The notes under the pieces are model-generated. The model was not told where the DNA came from and made no database searches. It saw only the letters and a program-made list of their open reading frames with translations. DNA of 64,000 nucleotides, taken from assembly GCF_019393635.1 (NCBI RefSeq), contig NC_057866.1, forward strand, positions 172,888,403-172,952,402, written 5' to 3'. Made by a program: the position numbers and the translations under genes. This document shows positions 11,441 through 23,345 of the stretch, in pieces; the first letter of the stretch is position 1, and each line of letters opens with the position of its first letter. This stretch comes from Dromiciops gliroides (taxonomy: Eukaryota; Chordata; Mammalia; Microbiotheria; Microbiotheriidae).

Positions 11441-12480
11441 CTTCCCTGTCCCCCAATTCCTTTTTTTTTTAATTTTTAAAAAAAATTATCATAATGGGTT
11501 GTTTCATACTTTAGGAATTCTTGTCTATGCACATTACATGCATTTGATCCTGTTTTTTTTTACTTTAAAATGTCTAACTGCCTTATCCATAGCCTCATAA
11601 AGGCTTTCCCTTATACTTTATGAGCACTTCTGGAAGCAGGCTTCCCATGTTCTTCATGTGGGGAAGTTGAATTAGCTGATCAAGTCAAATGACGTCTATG
11701 CATGTGACAGCATGGTTACAATGCCACCAACAATATTTGAATGGTTACTTAGATATTTTTGCTGTGTTCCCTTGAAGTTAGATCTTTCCACATAACTGAG
11801 GGGAGGAGAAAGGGAAAGCAATTTAAAACCATGTCTTTTATATCAAGATAATCTTGCAGAACCAGATTTTAGAGGAAGAGAAAGATACACAAGTATGGGG
11901 AAGACTCCTACAAATAAGTGCATATACACATCAGAGTAGTCTAATAAGTAACATGCTGATCCTGTCTCTTTTGATAGTAACTGATCTTTTGTCATCTAAG
12001 AACAGAGTGATATTTGTAGCTTTGGAGTTAATGCCTACTGGATTTGAAGAATTACTGCAGGAATCTTGACTCTGAGATCTCAACTATGCATAAGAAGGCA
12101 GGTGTGAGAGGATTTTTCAAGTGCATCATAATTGAATAGAACTTTTTCAAGGCAGTGTGAATTCTTATACACTTTATGTGTATTAATTATGAAATGTAGA
12201 CTCCTGGAAGTTTGAAAAGAAAACTGTAGTCATTTTGAGGGTTTGTTTGTTTCATATATCATTGATATTTGTAGAAACTTCCCCCTCCTAAATAAATTTC
12301 TGGAAAGCAATTTATGCTCAAGAATATATTTTGTTTTATTTTGTTTCCTTTTAAATTGTGATTGGATCACTCAAAAACGCTTTACTATTTATTATTGGAG
12401 TCTCCATATAAGCAGAAGTCCAAGGTATGGGTTGTAAAAAAAAAAAACAAGGTGCTTATTAAAAGGGCATTGAGAAGCAA
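11441..12480. other. Intergenic, no repeat recognised
   Basis: AT-rich, complex sequence. Small frames at 11854-12069 and 12243-12437 have no recognisable motif and no splice context. Confidence 0.4.
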
Positions 12481-12489
12481 GTGCATCAA

Positions 12490-12910
12490 GAGGACAGCCA
12501 AGAATGTGAAAGACCTAGAGTTTATGCCATAAGAGGATCATTGGAGAGAACTGGGGATGTTTAAACTGGAGAAATGAAGACTAAGGGAAGGAAGAATAGT
12601 TAGCTTCGAGTACTTGAAGCTTTGTCACATCTAAGAGGAAAGTGACCTGTTCAGTTCAGTCCCCAAAAGAAGGTCTAGGAACAACAGACGGAAGTTTCAA
12701 AGAGACAAGTTTAGGTTGCATTCCAGAAAAAGTTCCCCTAAAATTACAGCTATCCAAAATGGAATAAACTGCCCCCAAAAATAATGGATCTGCCCTTCCC
12801 TGGATGTTTGCTTGTCATATAGGTTGCAATGGAGATTATTTTTTGTATATAGATAAGAGTAACTAATGCCTGAGTTTCCTTCTAACTCTCAATTTCTGTG
12901 ATTTTGGTCT
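12490..12910 (+). mobile_element. L3/CR1 LINE 3' fragment
   Basis: Retains the CR1/L3 terminal text: GGGGATGTTTAAACTGGAGA, GTACTTGAAGCTTTGTCACA, AAGTTTCAAAGAGACAAGTT, AAAATGGAATAAACTGCCCC, and TTCCTTCTAACTCTCAATTT near the end. Confidence 0.8.
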
Positions 12911-13029
12911 GTTAGGAACTAATGACTATAGATCAGTGTCACCAAAGAAGGAACAACTTTATACTACATTTTGCTGGGGGAAAGAAAGGAGGTAAACATT
13001 TATTAACCATCTATTATTTGTCAGCCTCA

Positions 13030-13200
13030 CATCTACCCTTTGAGGTAGGTGTTATTACTCTCCTTTTGTAGTGGAGGAAACTGAAGCAGAGGCTAAGTAA
13101 CTTACCTAGGTTCAAAAAACTAAGGTTCTCTGAGGCTGGATTTAAACTAAGGTCTTCCTGAATATAGACCCAGCCCTCTATCCACTGGGCCACCTACCTA
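13030..13200 (-). mobile_element. MIR, reverse
   Basis: TTTGAGGTAGGTGTTATTAC, GAGGAAACTGAAGCAGAGGC, then CTATCCACTGGGCCACCTAC. Confidence 0.8.
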
Positions 13201-13649
13201 TGTAATGAATAGTAGTCAGAAAAACATAGAGAAAAGGAATTTTGATCTGTAAAGAATTGAAAGACCATCTCACCTAATACCCTCATTTTCCAGAACAGGA
13301 AACCCAAGTGTCATTTCTGAGTATAAGCAGTTTCTTTCAGAGATTTGGCTACATAACCTAGCATAGAAACAGAAATTTCTCAGATTAAATGCTGACCATT
13401 TACAGCCAAAAATTTGTACTCACAGGTTATTACCTTGGGACAAAAATATAATTACTCAAATTGACATTAGTTCAAGAAGCTAATGCTAATACTGCCAAGT
13501 CAAGGACTTAAATTTAAATAATTTGAAAATGCAGAAAAGAGCCACTACAAAGAGTTTTGCACAAATGGATATTTTCCCTGTTTCTTTTATTTCTTTAGGC
13601 TATAGAACTAATATTTATAATGCTAGGTTAAAGGGTAAGCACATTGTAA

Positions 13650-13760
13650 TAACGTTTGGAGCAGAATTCCAAATTGTTGATTCAAATCCCGACCTCTATC
13701 ATTTATTACCTGTATGACTATGGGAAAGTCAATTAATTTCTCAATCCAATTCAAATGCTA
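13650..13760 (+). mobile_element. MIR fragment, plus
   Basis: GATTCAAATCCCGACCTCTA, then ACTATGGGAAAGTCAATTAA. Confidence 0.6.
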
Positions 13761-13889
13761 TTGATTACTTATATTTCTTCCTCTGAAAACTACCTATTCA
13801 CAACATTTTCACCATTTATCGGTTGGGGAATAACTCATTTTTATAAATTTGAATCACTACCCTATATGTTTTTTAAAAGGATTGTATCT

Positions 13890-14400
13890 GAGCAACGCAA
13901 CTTTTGGTTGGCCCTGGTTAGTGTTCTGGTACACTGCTGCTGGACCCAACTCCCAAAAGCTAGTGGAAGGCTCTGTAGGCTGCTCTTCAGAGTGAGAAAT
14001 CTGCAGCCTCCTCTTTGGTCTGAGCTTCAGAATGGTCTGGGAGCTGGATCTGAAGCCCTGTTATTTTAGTGGTCAGAACCATATAGCTTCTGTTCCTGTC
14101 CAGGATAAAGACTCAGGCCTGTGACTGTTCCTTGCCCTGGTCTGACACTAAGTACAGGATCCCTCCTCAATCCACACTGGATCGATGACAGATCTGGTGT
14201 ATAAGCAATAGAGTTGCCAGCTGCTATCAGGCACCAGCATCCTGAACCTTATCTTGCCCTAAGGCATACCCCAAGACCTCAGTTCAATTCCTATGTTGGA
14301 AGGCTCTGGGTAGTGCCCTCCTGGCTAGACCCCATCCCAAATGTCTTCAGACCTCCATCTTCCTATACCAACTTTGTCTAGAAAAATGATTCACAGTGAT
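13890..14400. repeat. GC-richer unclassified block
   Basis: About 500 bp rich in CTG/CAG, unlike its AT-rich neighbours. It contains open frames but no recognisable protein, and could be an LTR or a LINE 5' region. Confidence 0.25.
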
Positions 14401-14669
14401 TTTTCCTTTTATTTTCTCATCACAAACTAGTCTGGAAAATGTTCTAGAAATGTGATGGATTAATTGGGGGATAACCTGGGCTATAGTGTTTGCTTCTACT
14501 CCACCACTTGGATGAGCTCTTCTCTAGATTAATTTTTCTTACCTATTATTTTGTTGATATCATCCTCTCCTCAATATCATTTAGTGTCCTTCCATTTTGC
14601 TTTTCTCCTTGCCTAAGATCAAAGCAAAAGTCCTTTCGGGGCCTATCATAATCTTTCTTTAGAGTCAGA

Positions 14670-14815
14670 TGATTCATGGCTGTAAGAGACCTTAGCCAAT
14701 ACCCTCATTTTATGCCTGTAAAAACTGAGGAATCTCAGATATGCTAAGTGACTTGCTCAAGATCATACCGGTAGTAAGTATCAGAACCAAGATTGGAATC
14801 CAAGTCTGCTAACTT
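14670..14815 (-). mobile_element. MIR, reverse, interrupted by a younger SINE
   Basis: CCTCATTTTATGCCTGTAAA, AAGTGACTTGCTCAAGATCA, TCAGAACCAAGATTGGAATC; the element's edge runs up to the SINE at 14855. Confidence 0.7.
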
Positions 14816-14854
14816 CAAATTCAGTGTGCTTCCCACTACATTTTGGTTTTTTTG

Positions 14855-14989
14855 CAGGGCAATGGGGGTTATGTGACTTGCCCAGGGTCACACAGCTAGT
14901 AAGTGTCAAGTGTCTGAGGCCGGATTTGAACTCAGGTACTCCTGAATCCAGGGCCAGTGCTTTATCCACTGTGCCACCTAGCCACCCCT
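14855..14989 (-). mobile_element. tRNA-derived marsupial SINE, reverse
   Basis: GCAGGGCAATGGGGGTTATG to GTGCCACCTAGCCACCCC. The near-perfect duplication CCACTACATTTT lies on both sides. Confidence 0.93.
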
Positions 14990-14999
14990 CCACTACATT

Positions 15000-15332
15000 T
15001 TTATTATACCTTCTCTAATCTACTTCCCAGTCATATTTCTCATTATTGTTTTATATTTTAGTATTGATTAGACTTTTCTTCTTTCCTGGTCTCAGTGGCT
15101 TTTTACTGTCCTAGTCCTCCAGCTATCTTGGAGAGTACATTATGATTTCAATATCTCTGTGGACTTTTCTGGCATCTTATCTTGGTCTGAGTTCCTCTCT
15201 CTCTTCTCCACTTGTGCAAATATTACCTACCCTTCAAGGTCTAGCTCATATTTAATTCCTCTATATAGCCTTCCCTGACTACCTTAGTCTGAGCCCCTTT
15301 AGTATTAACTATGTGCTACGCATAAGTCACTT
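15000..15332 (+). mobile_element. L2 fragment, left part
   Basis: TACCCTTCAAGGTCTAGCTC and ATAGCCTTCCCTGACTACCT are standard L2 3'-region text. It is interrupted on the right by the LTR-like unit. Confidence 0.65.
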
Positions 15333-16470
15333 GAAAACAGGTAACCTGACCACCTTGGGTTAGTATTTTTGTGAGGATGGTTTGACTTTCCCAATCATAT
15401 CATATATTTCTTAGAAGTGTGGAAATTTATTTTGATTTGGGGACCCTGCCTTTAGGCTGAGATTAAAAAGCCTTAGGTTCTCAGGGGGTTTTCTGTATAA
15501 GAGGGCCTGGTGCCCCTCCCCCTCCACTTCAGCTGAGCCAAAAATGCCCCATGGGCTTTTCAGGATGCCAGGTAAGACGGCTAGGGGAAAAAAAAAAAGC
15601 CCCAGCTCCCTACAGCCTGAGGGGAGCTGCCTTGGAGATCCCAGGCTTGTCCTGCCAGGCCCTAACATAGCCTGTGCAGAAGTCCTAGGTGTGCAGCAGG
15701 GGACATGGGCCCCTCGAGTCCCACTGGGCACAGCCTAGTGCAGCTGGTTGGTTAGCTTGGTGTGTGCGGGGGCGCAGAGAGCCCGAGGTTTGAGGGGAGA
15801 GAAGGAACATATATACAGGGGAGAAGACAGTGAAAGGGAGGCAGATGATACACGAGGTTGGAGAAGACAGAGGAAGGAGCTGTACGGAGTAAGGGGCTTT
15901 TCAGGAGTTCACCACTAAGGTAGTGAGAGATAAATTAAAGAGTGAAAGCTCAGGGAAGCTGGTGTGAAGGAGAAAAAGAGTGAAAATTGGAGAAAGCTGG
16001 AGCATACCCTAAGGGAAGAGGCGGCAAAGGCCCCTTATTATATTAAAAGCAGACAGGTTGTATAATTGGCATTTCTTTACCCTTATTGTTTACATTGATT
16101 TGTATAAATAAATTCTGCCTTGATTATTTAATTAAAAGGCTTCTTAATTGTTTGCTTATCAATTTGGGAGCAATGTGGGGAAATTTTTAAAAGGCCCTAA
16201 CAGATTGGCTTAGGAAATTAATAGCAGTCAGATAGCCAGCCAGTCAGAAGCCCACAGATTAGCCCCCCAGATAGATTAGGCCCCCAGTGAGATTAGGCCC
16301 AGCTAGTTAGCGAAAATGTTTTTATATTTGAATGGCGACCTCAGCAGGACTTATGGCCCAATTATAATTTTTCTAGAGTTATAATTTTCATATAATCATA
16401 ATTTTTCATATAAGTACAGTTATATTTTTTCAGATTAAGATTAGCTAGTTAATAATTTTTTTTTTTTACA
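15333..16470 (+). mobile_element. LTR-like element nested in an L2
   Basis: A ~1.1 kb block with a CpG-containing, G-rich middle (15480-16030). Then come AATAAATTCTGCC (polyadenylation-like) and tail GAATGGCGACCTCAGCAGGA. L2 sequence is found on both sides, so the block is an insertion. The TG...CA edges proposed here are approximate and no target duplication was confirmed. Confidence 0.5.
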
Positions 16471-16600
16471 GAAGCATGGAGTATATCCTATACTTTGTTA
16501 TATTTTGTTTGCACCTAAGACAGTGCCTTCCTCCTAGTTCAATTAACAATTGTTAATTGAGTTGTAAATCCACTGAAGTCATATACATTCATGTGGTATG
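16471..16600 (+). mobile_element. L2 fragment, right part
   Basis: GTTTGCACCTAAGACAGTGC and the AATTAACAATTGTTAATTGA stretch resume the L2 3' end. Confidence 0.5.
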
Positions 16601-18220
16601 GATGGAGGTAACTTTATTTCTTGAAGCCTTTGCCAATGGAGGACATACTCTGACAGGTATGAATACAGCAGGTAACATCATGCTGGAAAAAATTTTTAAA
16701 AAGCTACTGGTTTGGTCTTAGCAATAGACCAAATGACTTGTGCTTGAAGATCAGCTTACCTAAGTTCCAAAAGGATCATCCTCAGTTTGACTGCAAGTGG
16801 AACTTATGAAGACCATCCATTAAAGTGCACAGAGGTTTTGTTTTCGCTTGGTGAAGGGAATATTCAAGCCAATGAAGTCCTAGATACTTAGGAAGCAAAT
16901 ATAAAACTGTAAATAACACTTAGAAGAGATGTTAAGTTGATCATAGCTAAAGAACTAGGAGAAAAAAATGAAATAGATCAAAGTAAGCTTCTCATTAGAA
17001 TTCTTTGAAGAAAAAACACGTTCAGATTTTTCTCCTCTTTCCACACCCTGCCTAAACACGGAGCATTCCTTTCTTTTTTTTGTACATATGCCTTATCAAG
17101 AGATCTTATGGGAGCTTAGTTTCTGGTAAACAGCTTACTGTAGTACTAATAAAAGGAAACAGAGTTCAGAATGCTGGAAAATTAAATGTCTCAGATTACT
17201 TAAAATGCTGCTCTACTCTGGTAGTAAAAATAAAATAAAACACAAGTGAAAACGGGTGCCAAGAACCCTAACATGGAATGCTAGAGACAATGGTCTGAAA
17301 ATCACGCATGAGGCTTGTTTCCCCAATGGCAGCCCATTACTATGGGAAGTGCCTCAGCTTGCCTCTTAAATGATTCTCCATTTCAAGACACTGGCTTTCT
17401 AAGTGCTAACCTCACGTGCATAGAAATCATGCCAGCTAACTCTAGGCATGGTTAAAGTTTAGTCTTTGAAAGCCTTCTTTATTCCCTCCATTTGTGGGGG
17501 TAATTTGGAAGGGGCTGGGGTGCTACATGAGTCTACCAGATGGTACTTAAAAGGGAATGAACAAAAGTCCACATATTCCCAGGTTTTGCACTAGACAAGA
17601 GAATAACAATTCTTTTTTCTTTCAATGAGAAGATGGTTTTACTGAACAAAGTACTGTATAGAAAGAAACAGGTTTTCTGGAGAGAGTTCTAAAGCAGACC
17701 TGAGGAAACTCATGTAGTGGGGACTACAAATCTCTTGACACCTATGCCATGAAGGGCTGGGGAATCCTTTCTAGAAGTGGTCTAAGTTAATTTGAGTAAT
17801 TCATCCCGGCTGCCCTATGAAAAGACAAGGGCAGGGTTAGGGGAAAATGAAAGAATAATAAGGCAGAGAACAGAAGTCTCTCCTGAATTCTGACTTGCAA
17901 CAGGGATTGGGGAAGGGAGGAATTGTTAACAAAAAGAGGAGCCTCATTGCCTTTATGTGGATGTTATGAGTCATCAGAAGCCTCCATGGTATTAAAGATG
18001 GACTCCCTGCATGATCTACAAGTTCTCATATAATCCCTCCTCCCCTTATTCTCCGATAAGCCTACCATGTAAGATTTGTGGGGATTACTAACAAAATAAT
18101 GTTCAAGAATAAAGAAGGAATGTCTTTAAGAATTATTTAAAAAACACTCCCTGAGACTTGTCCTTTATAGGACAGGTTGGAAAGCTGGTCCCCTAGGAAA
18201 GGGATTAATACTTCCCATCT
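16601..18220. other. Repeat-poor intergenic block, candidate regulatory core at 17220-17480
   Basis: 1.6 kb without recognisable repeats. The most complex part, 17220-17480, has AGACAATGGTCT and CCCATTACTATGGG dyads. No coding frame was recognised. Confidence 0.3.
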
Positions 18221-18224
18221 ACAC

Positions 18225-18460
18225 AGCTCTTCAATTTAGAAAGCGCCTTACATGTGTTATTGTGATTCCATTTGGTCCTCACAACAACCTTGGGAGGCAG
18301 GTTTTATTTTTATCACCCCATTTTATAGATTAGAAAACTGAGGTTGACAAAGGTTAAGTGACTTGCTCAGGATCACACAGCTAGTTAAGTATCAGAGGTA
18401 AGATTCCTTGAGTCTTCCTGACTTCTGATCCAAAGGTCTATCTACTATGTCAATTCACTG
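18225..18460 (-). mobile_element. MIR/THER-type SINE, reverse
   Basis: GCGCCTTACATGTGTTATTG, TTGGTCCTCACAACAACCTT, CACCCCATTTTATAGATTAG, CAGGATCACACAGCTAGTTA in order. Confidence 0.85.
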
Positions 18461-18469
18461 AAAAAATTC

Positions 18470-19990
18470 AGAGAGGCAAGTAAGACTAGTGATAAAAAAT
18501 ATAGGGTAGACAAGCAGTATCTATTAGAAGAAAGCCAGACTGGAGAAGCAAAAACTTAGAGGGAAAGCAGTGGCAAAAGGGAGAGACTTTGAGGAACACT
18601 AATGAAAGTAAGAGGACCACCACTTGTTAAGAGCTGAAGGGGCCCTGCAGTGGAGAAGTAGAGAACAGCCGATGAGAGTGCTGACAAGAGGCAGTGTCAC
18701 CTGATTGAGGGAGGTCTTGCAGGAGGCAAACAAAGAGCTACAAAGAGAACAGCTGTGGAATGTATCAGCAATGTAGAGAAAGGGAATTTGACTATACTGC
18801 CAAGAGACATATTATAATTCACACATATTGTAGCGGTTTCTGGGGATGGTTGTTGCTTGAAAGGTGAAAGTAACTTACATGGGCTTTGATTCTAGACCTA
18901 GTTCTAACAGTTGATGCATAAAACTGTTCATGTTTTGAGCCTTGTGAACCAGAATGCTTGCACAGTGACATAGTGGTTGGATTTAATAAATTCCAGATAT
19001 TGAAATAAATAGGTCACTTGGGTGGGCACAACAAATCAGAAAAGTGAGAGAACCCCTAAGGGTACCTAGACTCTCTATGCCAGGAGGGAAATTCTGACAA
19101 AAGGATTAAATATCTATATATTCTAGACTCTTCTAATATTCACTATTGAACATATCATAAAAAATTGAGACTGTTTAAAGAATGACACCATTTTCCATAT
19201 CACCCAAATTTAGACTAAGGCTTAGCTCCAGTTCTCTCCATTATACACATACTCTACTCAATCACAAAATAAAGTTGATTCCTCCTTTATAATGATTTTT
19301 GCACCTATACATGACTTTTCATTCCTGGTGAAACTATGCTACTTTAGAACTTTATCCCCCTCTTAGAGGCAGTTAGGGATCTAAAGGATAGATGAAAATA
19401 AAGACATAGTATTTTTCATCAGTGGATATCAATGATACTTTCAGAGTTCAGTAAATCAATAATTACCTCTGCGGAACCATTAGTGTCCTATGGCTCTATG
19501 ATTCAATTACATGGATCAATCAGGAGAAGGCTAACAGACTGCATAGTTGCACAGACCCTATGAGTCATACGGATAGATGTGAAGGGGGAAAAACACAACT
19601 TCATGGACTTAACAAAATTGGAAAAATAAAAGAGATTGTCAGCAATCTGTGCTTTATCAAATGATTCTATGCAATTATTTCTGTATTATGTGTTACGTCT
19701 CCAAGTACATTTTGGGGTATTTCAGTAAATATATATAGTTTGGATGTCAATATGCTACTTACAAGCATAGATAGGAATGGGATGATTTCTTTGTGATATA
19801 ACCATCAAGTTAATATTTGTTGGTGTTGTACATTTTAACTTTCTTGGAACAGAGACTGTTCCATACATAATACAGACGAATTGTATTTAAAACATAAAAT
19901 TTATTTGAAAAAAATTCATATCAGAGCTGACTATGGCCCTTGAATATATGCTATATGAGTCCAAATTTAGACTATCTTTAAATGCTGATC
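18470..19990. other. Intergenic, no feature recognised
   Basis: Both strands show only short frames and no familiar element. Confidence 0.4.
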
Positions 19991-19997
19991 ATACCCC

Positions 19998-20704
19998 TGT
20001 GTCAAGATAATGAAATGTGGTAGATAAGGCGATTTAGCAGATACTCAAAGGCCTACTTGGAGATTAATCTAAATTGATTGAATTAAGTGAGAATGACTGC
20101 TGATTAGCCTACTTCTTTTTTTTTTTCATATATATATTTTTTTTATTTTAGTGGGGCAGTTGGGGTTAAGTGACTTGCCCAGGGTCACACAGCTAGCAAG
20201 TGTTAAGTGTCTGAGGCTGGATTTGAACTCAGGTACTCCTGATTCCAGGGCCAGTGCTCTATCCACTGCGCCACCTAGCTGCCCCTGATTAGCCTACTTC
20301 TTAACTAGATTGTAAGCACATCTGGCTGGCCCTTAAGAGGGTATTGTTCTCAGAAGCTAAAAACTTTGAACTTAACTCGAGACCACCTTGGGGTCCAGTA
20401 AACCAATGAATTTCAATGATGCTAGCCAATCAGCGTGAAGAACCTCCCATTTCTGGGAGGAGAACATGAAGGAGGAAGTTGAAGCTGCCAGGGGGACTTC
20501 TGCCTTTTTTGGTTTCGAGACATTGGTTTGGTGGCAGGACTTCAAGTGGGAGGTTTAGGAAGGCTAGGATTTCCATGCTATAAGAAATCTGTTCTCTATC
20601 TTTCTCTTTCTTTACTATCTTATATCTTTTAATAAACCCTTTAAAAAAACCTAAACTCATTTATCAGTGATTTTTGCCAGTTTCTCCCCAAAACTGGGGG
20701 GACA
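19998..20704 (+). mobile_element. ERV LTR (family A), interrupted by a SINE
   Basis: Starts TGTGTCAAGATAATGAAATG and ends GGGGGGACA. It has AATAAACCC near the 3' end preceded by a pyrimidine-rich stretch. It shares CAGATACTCAAAG, GGAGATTAATCTAAA and GCTGATTAGCCTACTTC with the reverse LTR at 39527-39959. No proviral coding sequence is attached. Confidence 0.75.
20117..20285 (-). mobile_element. tRNA-derived marsupial SINE inside an LTR
   Basis: Reverse copy with poly-T. The perfect duplication TGATTAGCCTACTTCT is at 20101-20116 and 20286-20301. Younger than the LTR it splits. Confidence 0.96.
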
Positions 20705-20745
20705 GATTATAACCCACATTTAGAATTTTAAAATACACACCCCAT

Positions 20746-20905
20746 GGGGCAGCTAAGTGGTACAGTGGATAGAGCACCCACCCTGGATTCAGGAGGACCT
20801 GAGTTCAAATCCGGGCTCAGACATTTAACACTTACTAGCTGTGTAACCCTGGGCAAGTCACTTAACCCCAATTGCTTCACCAAAAAAAGAAACAAACAAA
20901 AAAAA
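20746..20905 (+). mobile_element. tRNA-derived marsupial SINE
   Basis: GGGCAGCTAAGTGGTACAGT through an A-rich tail. An approximate duplication around ACACCCCA flanks it. Confidence 0.92.
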
Positions 20906-21138
20906 TGCACACCCCACAAAAAGAGATAACTCTATAAGAAAAAAAAATACCTAAATGTATAGGTGTATAATAATAAAAAATATCATAATTATGGGTTACA
21001 CTTGGGTTTTATACAAACCTATGGGGGAAATAACATCAATATTTTGGATTATAGAAGCAAGGAATGAAGGAAGGAAGGAATTTGTGGACCAGGAAATTAT
21101 ACCTGTTTTCTTCATATAAAAAGGGAAGGAGGGAGTAA

Positions 21139-21265
21139 GGGGACAAACATTTAATAAGTGTTTACTACATAACAGGCACTATACTAAGCACTGGGAATAA
21201 AATGCAACCAAAAGAAAGGCAGTGAAGGTACCCATAACAGGAGTATGGATTTAAAGTTCAGAAAG
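21139..21265 (+). mobile_element. Old dispersed repeat unit
   Basis: AACATTTAATAAGTGTTTAC, GGCACTATACTAAGCACTGG; same unit as at 4570. Confidence 0.5.
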
Positions 21266-21989
21266 TCAGATGCTTTGATGGGGTGTGAATGTTGTTTAGC
21301 CTGGGGCCTTCTACAAAACAGCAGCCACAGGAAGAACTTGTCAGTTGTGGAACTAATCTAAGGTGAGACAGTATGGAAGAGTTGTGTTCTGCATCTTTAG
21401 AGTAAGTATTTGCATAAATGAGATAACATATTATAAGTCCTGCATGTTACAAATGAGAGGTAAATAAGAACATGAACTTGAAACCTCCTTGCCCCACCAC
21501 CACTTCTGCCACAATACATACATACATAGAAACACACATTTCAAGATTGCATTTTAAATCGAATAAGTGAGTATTTATTGACCTAAAAGATGAGTTGGGT
21601 AGAGAGGAAATATCAAAACACACATACTTTATTCTCAAAAGTTTATGGCATTCTTATGAATAATCATTTTCTTAGTCTATATGCAATAATATTCTAACAT
21701 AATATTGATTATATGAAATATACCATTGACTAAAATATGTATGAATTTGACTGAGCAACTTTGTGCTTGCTAGTCCTAAAGCAAAAATACTATGATAAGG
21801 AAAGCTAGCAGGAAAATAGAATTGTTCCCTCCTAAAATGTTTTAAAAATAATTCCACTTTGCAGCTGATATTTTGCCTGGTTTTAACTCCATGGAACAAG
21901 ATGCCCTTTCTAGGATAAGCTCATCATTTGTAAATTCACTATCATGCTTCTAACATAAGCCTTGACTGACACTGTTTCCCTCAGCATCT

Positions 21990-22300
21990 TCTCTCTTCTG
22001 GTTGGAGGACTGGGGGAACTGACTACCAAACTCCTTCCAATGCTTTCCTTTAGAGAGGGCAGAAACTGGAATCTCAGTTCACTCCACTTTGCATCTGAAT
22101 TAAACCTCGTTTCCACTCCACAAAACAAGATATTTTTTTATGTACTCTCCCCCCCAACCCAACTTTTCTGCCTTCTTTTGTGTGTCCTTCCACCTTTGGA
22201 TTGTAAGCTCCCTGAGGGCAAGCACTCTTTTTTATTAATTGTATTCCCTGTGCTCAGCATACATAGTAGACACTTAATAAATGTTTATTAGATTGTTGTG
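21990..22300 (+). mobile_element. L2 3' end
   Basis: GATTGTAAGCTCCCTGAGGG, then ACATAGTAGACACTTAATAA and ATGTTTATTAG. Confidence 0.8.
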
Positions 22301-22415
22301 ACAGTAAGGAGAGTAAAATCTTGAGAAATAGATATTTTCATTTAAATGATATAATTATCCTGGATCAATGAACTAAAAGCTAAAGAATACCCCAATTGAG
22401 AAATGGTCAAAGGAT

Positions 22416-23027
22416 ATGAACAGGCAGTTTTCTGATGAAGAAACCAAAGCTATCTATTCCCATATGAAAAAATGCTCTAAATCTCTAATGATTAGAGAGA
22501 TGCAAATTAAAACAACTCTGAGGTACCACCTGACACCTATCAGGTTGGCTAAAATGACAAAAAAGGAAGATAATAAATGTTGGAGAGGCTGTGGGAAAAT
22601 TGGAACACTAATGCATTGTTGGTGGAGCTGTGAGCTGATCCAACCATTCTGGAGAGCAATTTGGAATTATGCCCAAAGGGCAATAAAGCTGTGCATACCC
22701 TTTAACCCAGCAATTCCACTTTTGGGTCTTTTGCCCAAAGAAATCATGGAAGGGGGAAAGGGACCCACATGTACAAAAATATTTATAGCTGCTCTTTATG
22801 TGGTGGCAAGGAATTGGAAGTTGAGGGGGTGCCCATCAATTGGGGAATGGCTGGACAAGTTGTGGTATATGAATACAATGGAATACTATTGTGCTGTAAG
22901 AAATGATGAGCAGGAAGAGTTCAGAGAAACCTGGAGGGTCTTACGTGAGCTGATGATGAGTGAGATGAGCAGAACCAGAAGAACATTGTACACAGTATCA
23001 TCAACATTGAGTGTTGACCTACTGTGA
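22416..23027 (+). pseudogene. L1 ORF2p C-terminal remnant (203 codons open)
   Basis: This is the C-terminal part of the L1 endonuclease/reverse-transcriptase protein, without either enzymatic domain. It reads FSDEETKAIYSHMKKCSKSL, then the cysteine knuckle CWRGCGKIGTLMHCWWSC, PFNPAIPLLGL, then EWLDKLWYMNTMEYYCAV. All of these are diagnostic of L1 ORF2p ends. The start ATG is only an internal Met of a truncated copy. The frame is uninterrupted, so the copy is young. Confidence 0.92.
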
Positions 23028-23274
23028 TGGACTATATTCTTCTCACCAATGCAATGGTATAGAAGAGTTCCAGGGAACTCATGATAGAAGAGGATCTCCA
23101 AATCCAAGAAAAAAAAAAAAAGAACTGTGGAGTATAGATGCTGATTGAACCATATTATTTCTTTCGTTTTGGGTGCTGTTGTTTTTTTTTTTTCTATTTT
23201 GAGGTTTTGCATCACTGCTCTGATTTTTTCTCTTGTAACAGGATTAATGCAGAAATAGGATTAATGTTATTATG

Positions 23275-23276
23275 TG

Positions 23277-23309
<33 letters not shown>

Positions 23310-23345
23310 ATATATATCTATATGTATATGTATAGAGATATATAG
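23275..23345. repeat. TA/TG microsatellite in L1 3'UTR
   Basis: Compound TATATA/GTGTGTG run at the expected variable site of the marsupial L1 3'UTR; the 27.3 kb copy has a shorter TA run there. Confidence 0.9.

Noticed and set aside
13755..14069. 104-codon plus frame
   Set aside because: Lies over a GC-richer unclassified repeat-like block; no domain, start context or exon signals.
15411..15731. 106-codon minus frame rich in Pro/Gly
   Set aside because: Falls in the LTR-like unit; composition-driven, with no recognised retroviral motif.
22886..23215. 109-codon minus frame
   Set aside because: Antisense shadow of the L1 ORF2 end and 3'UTR.
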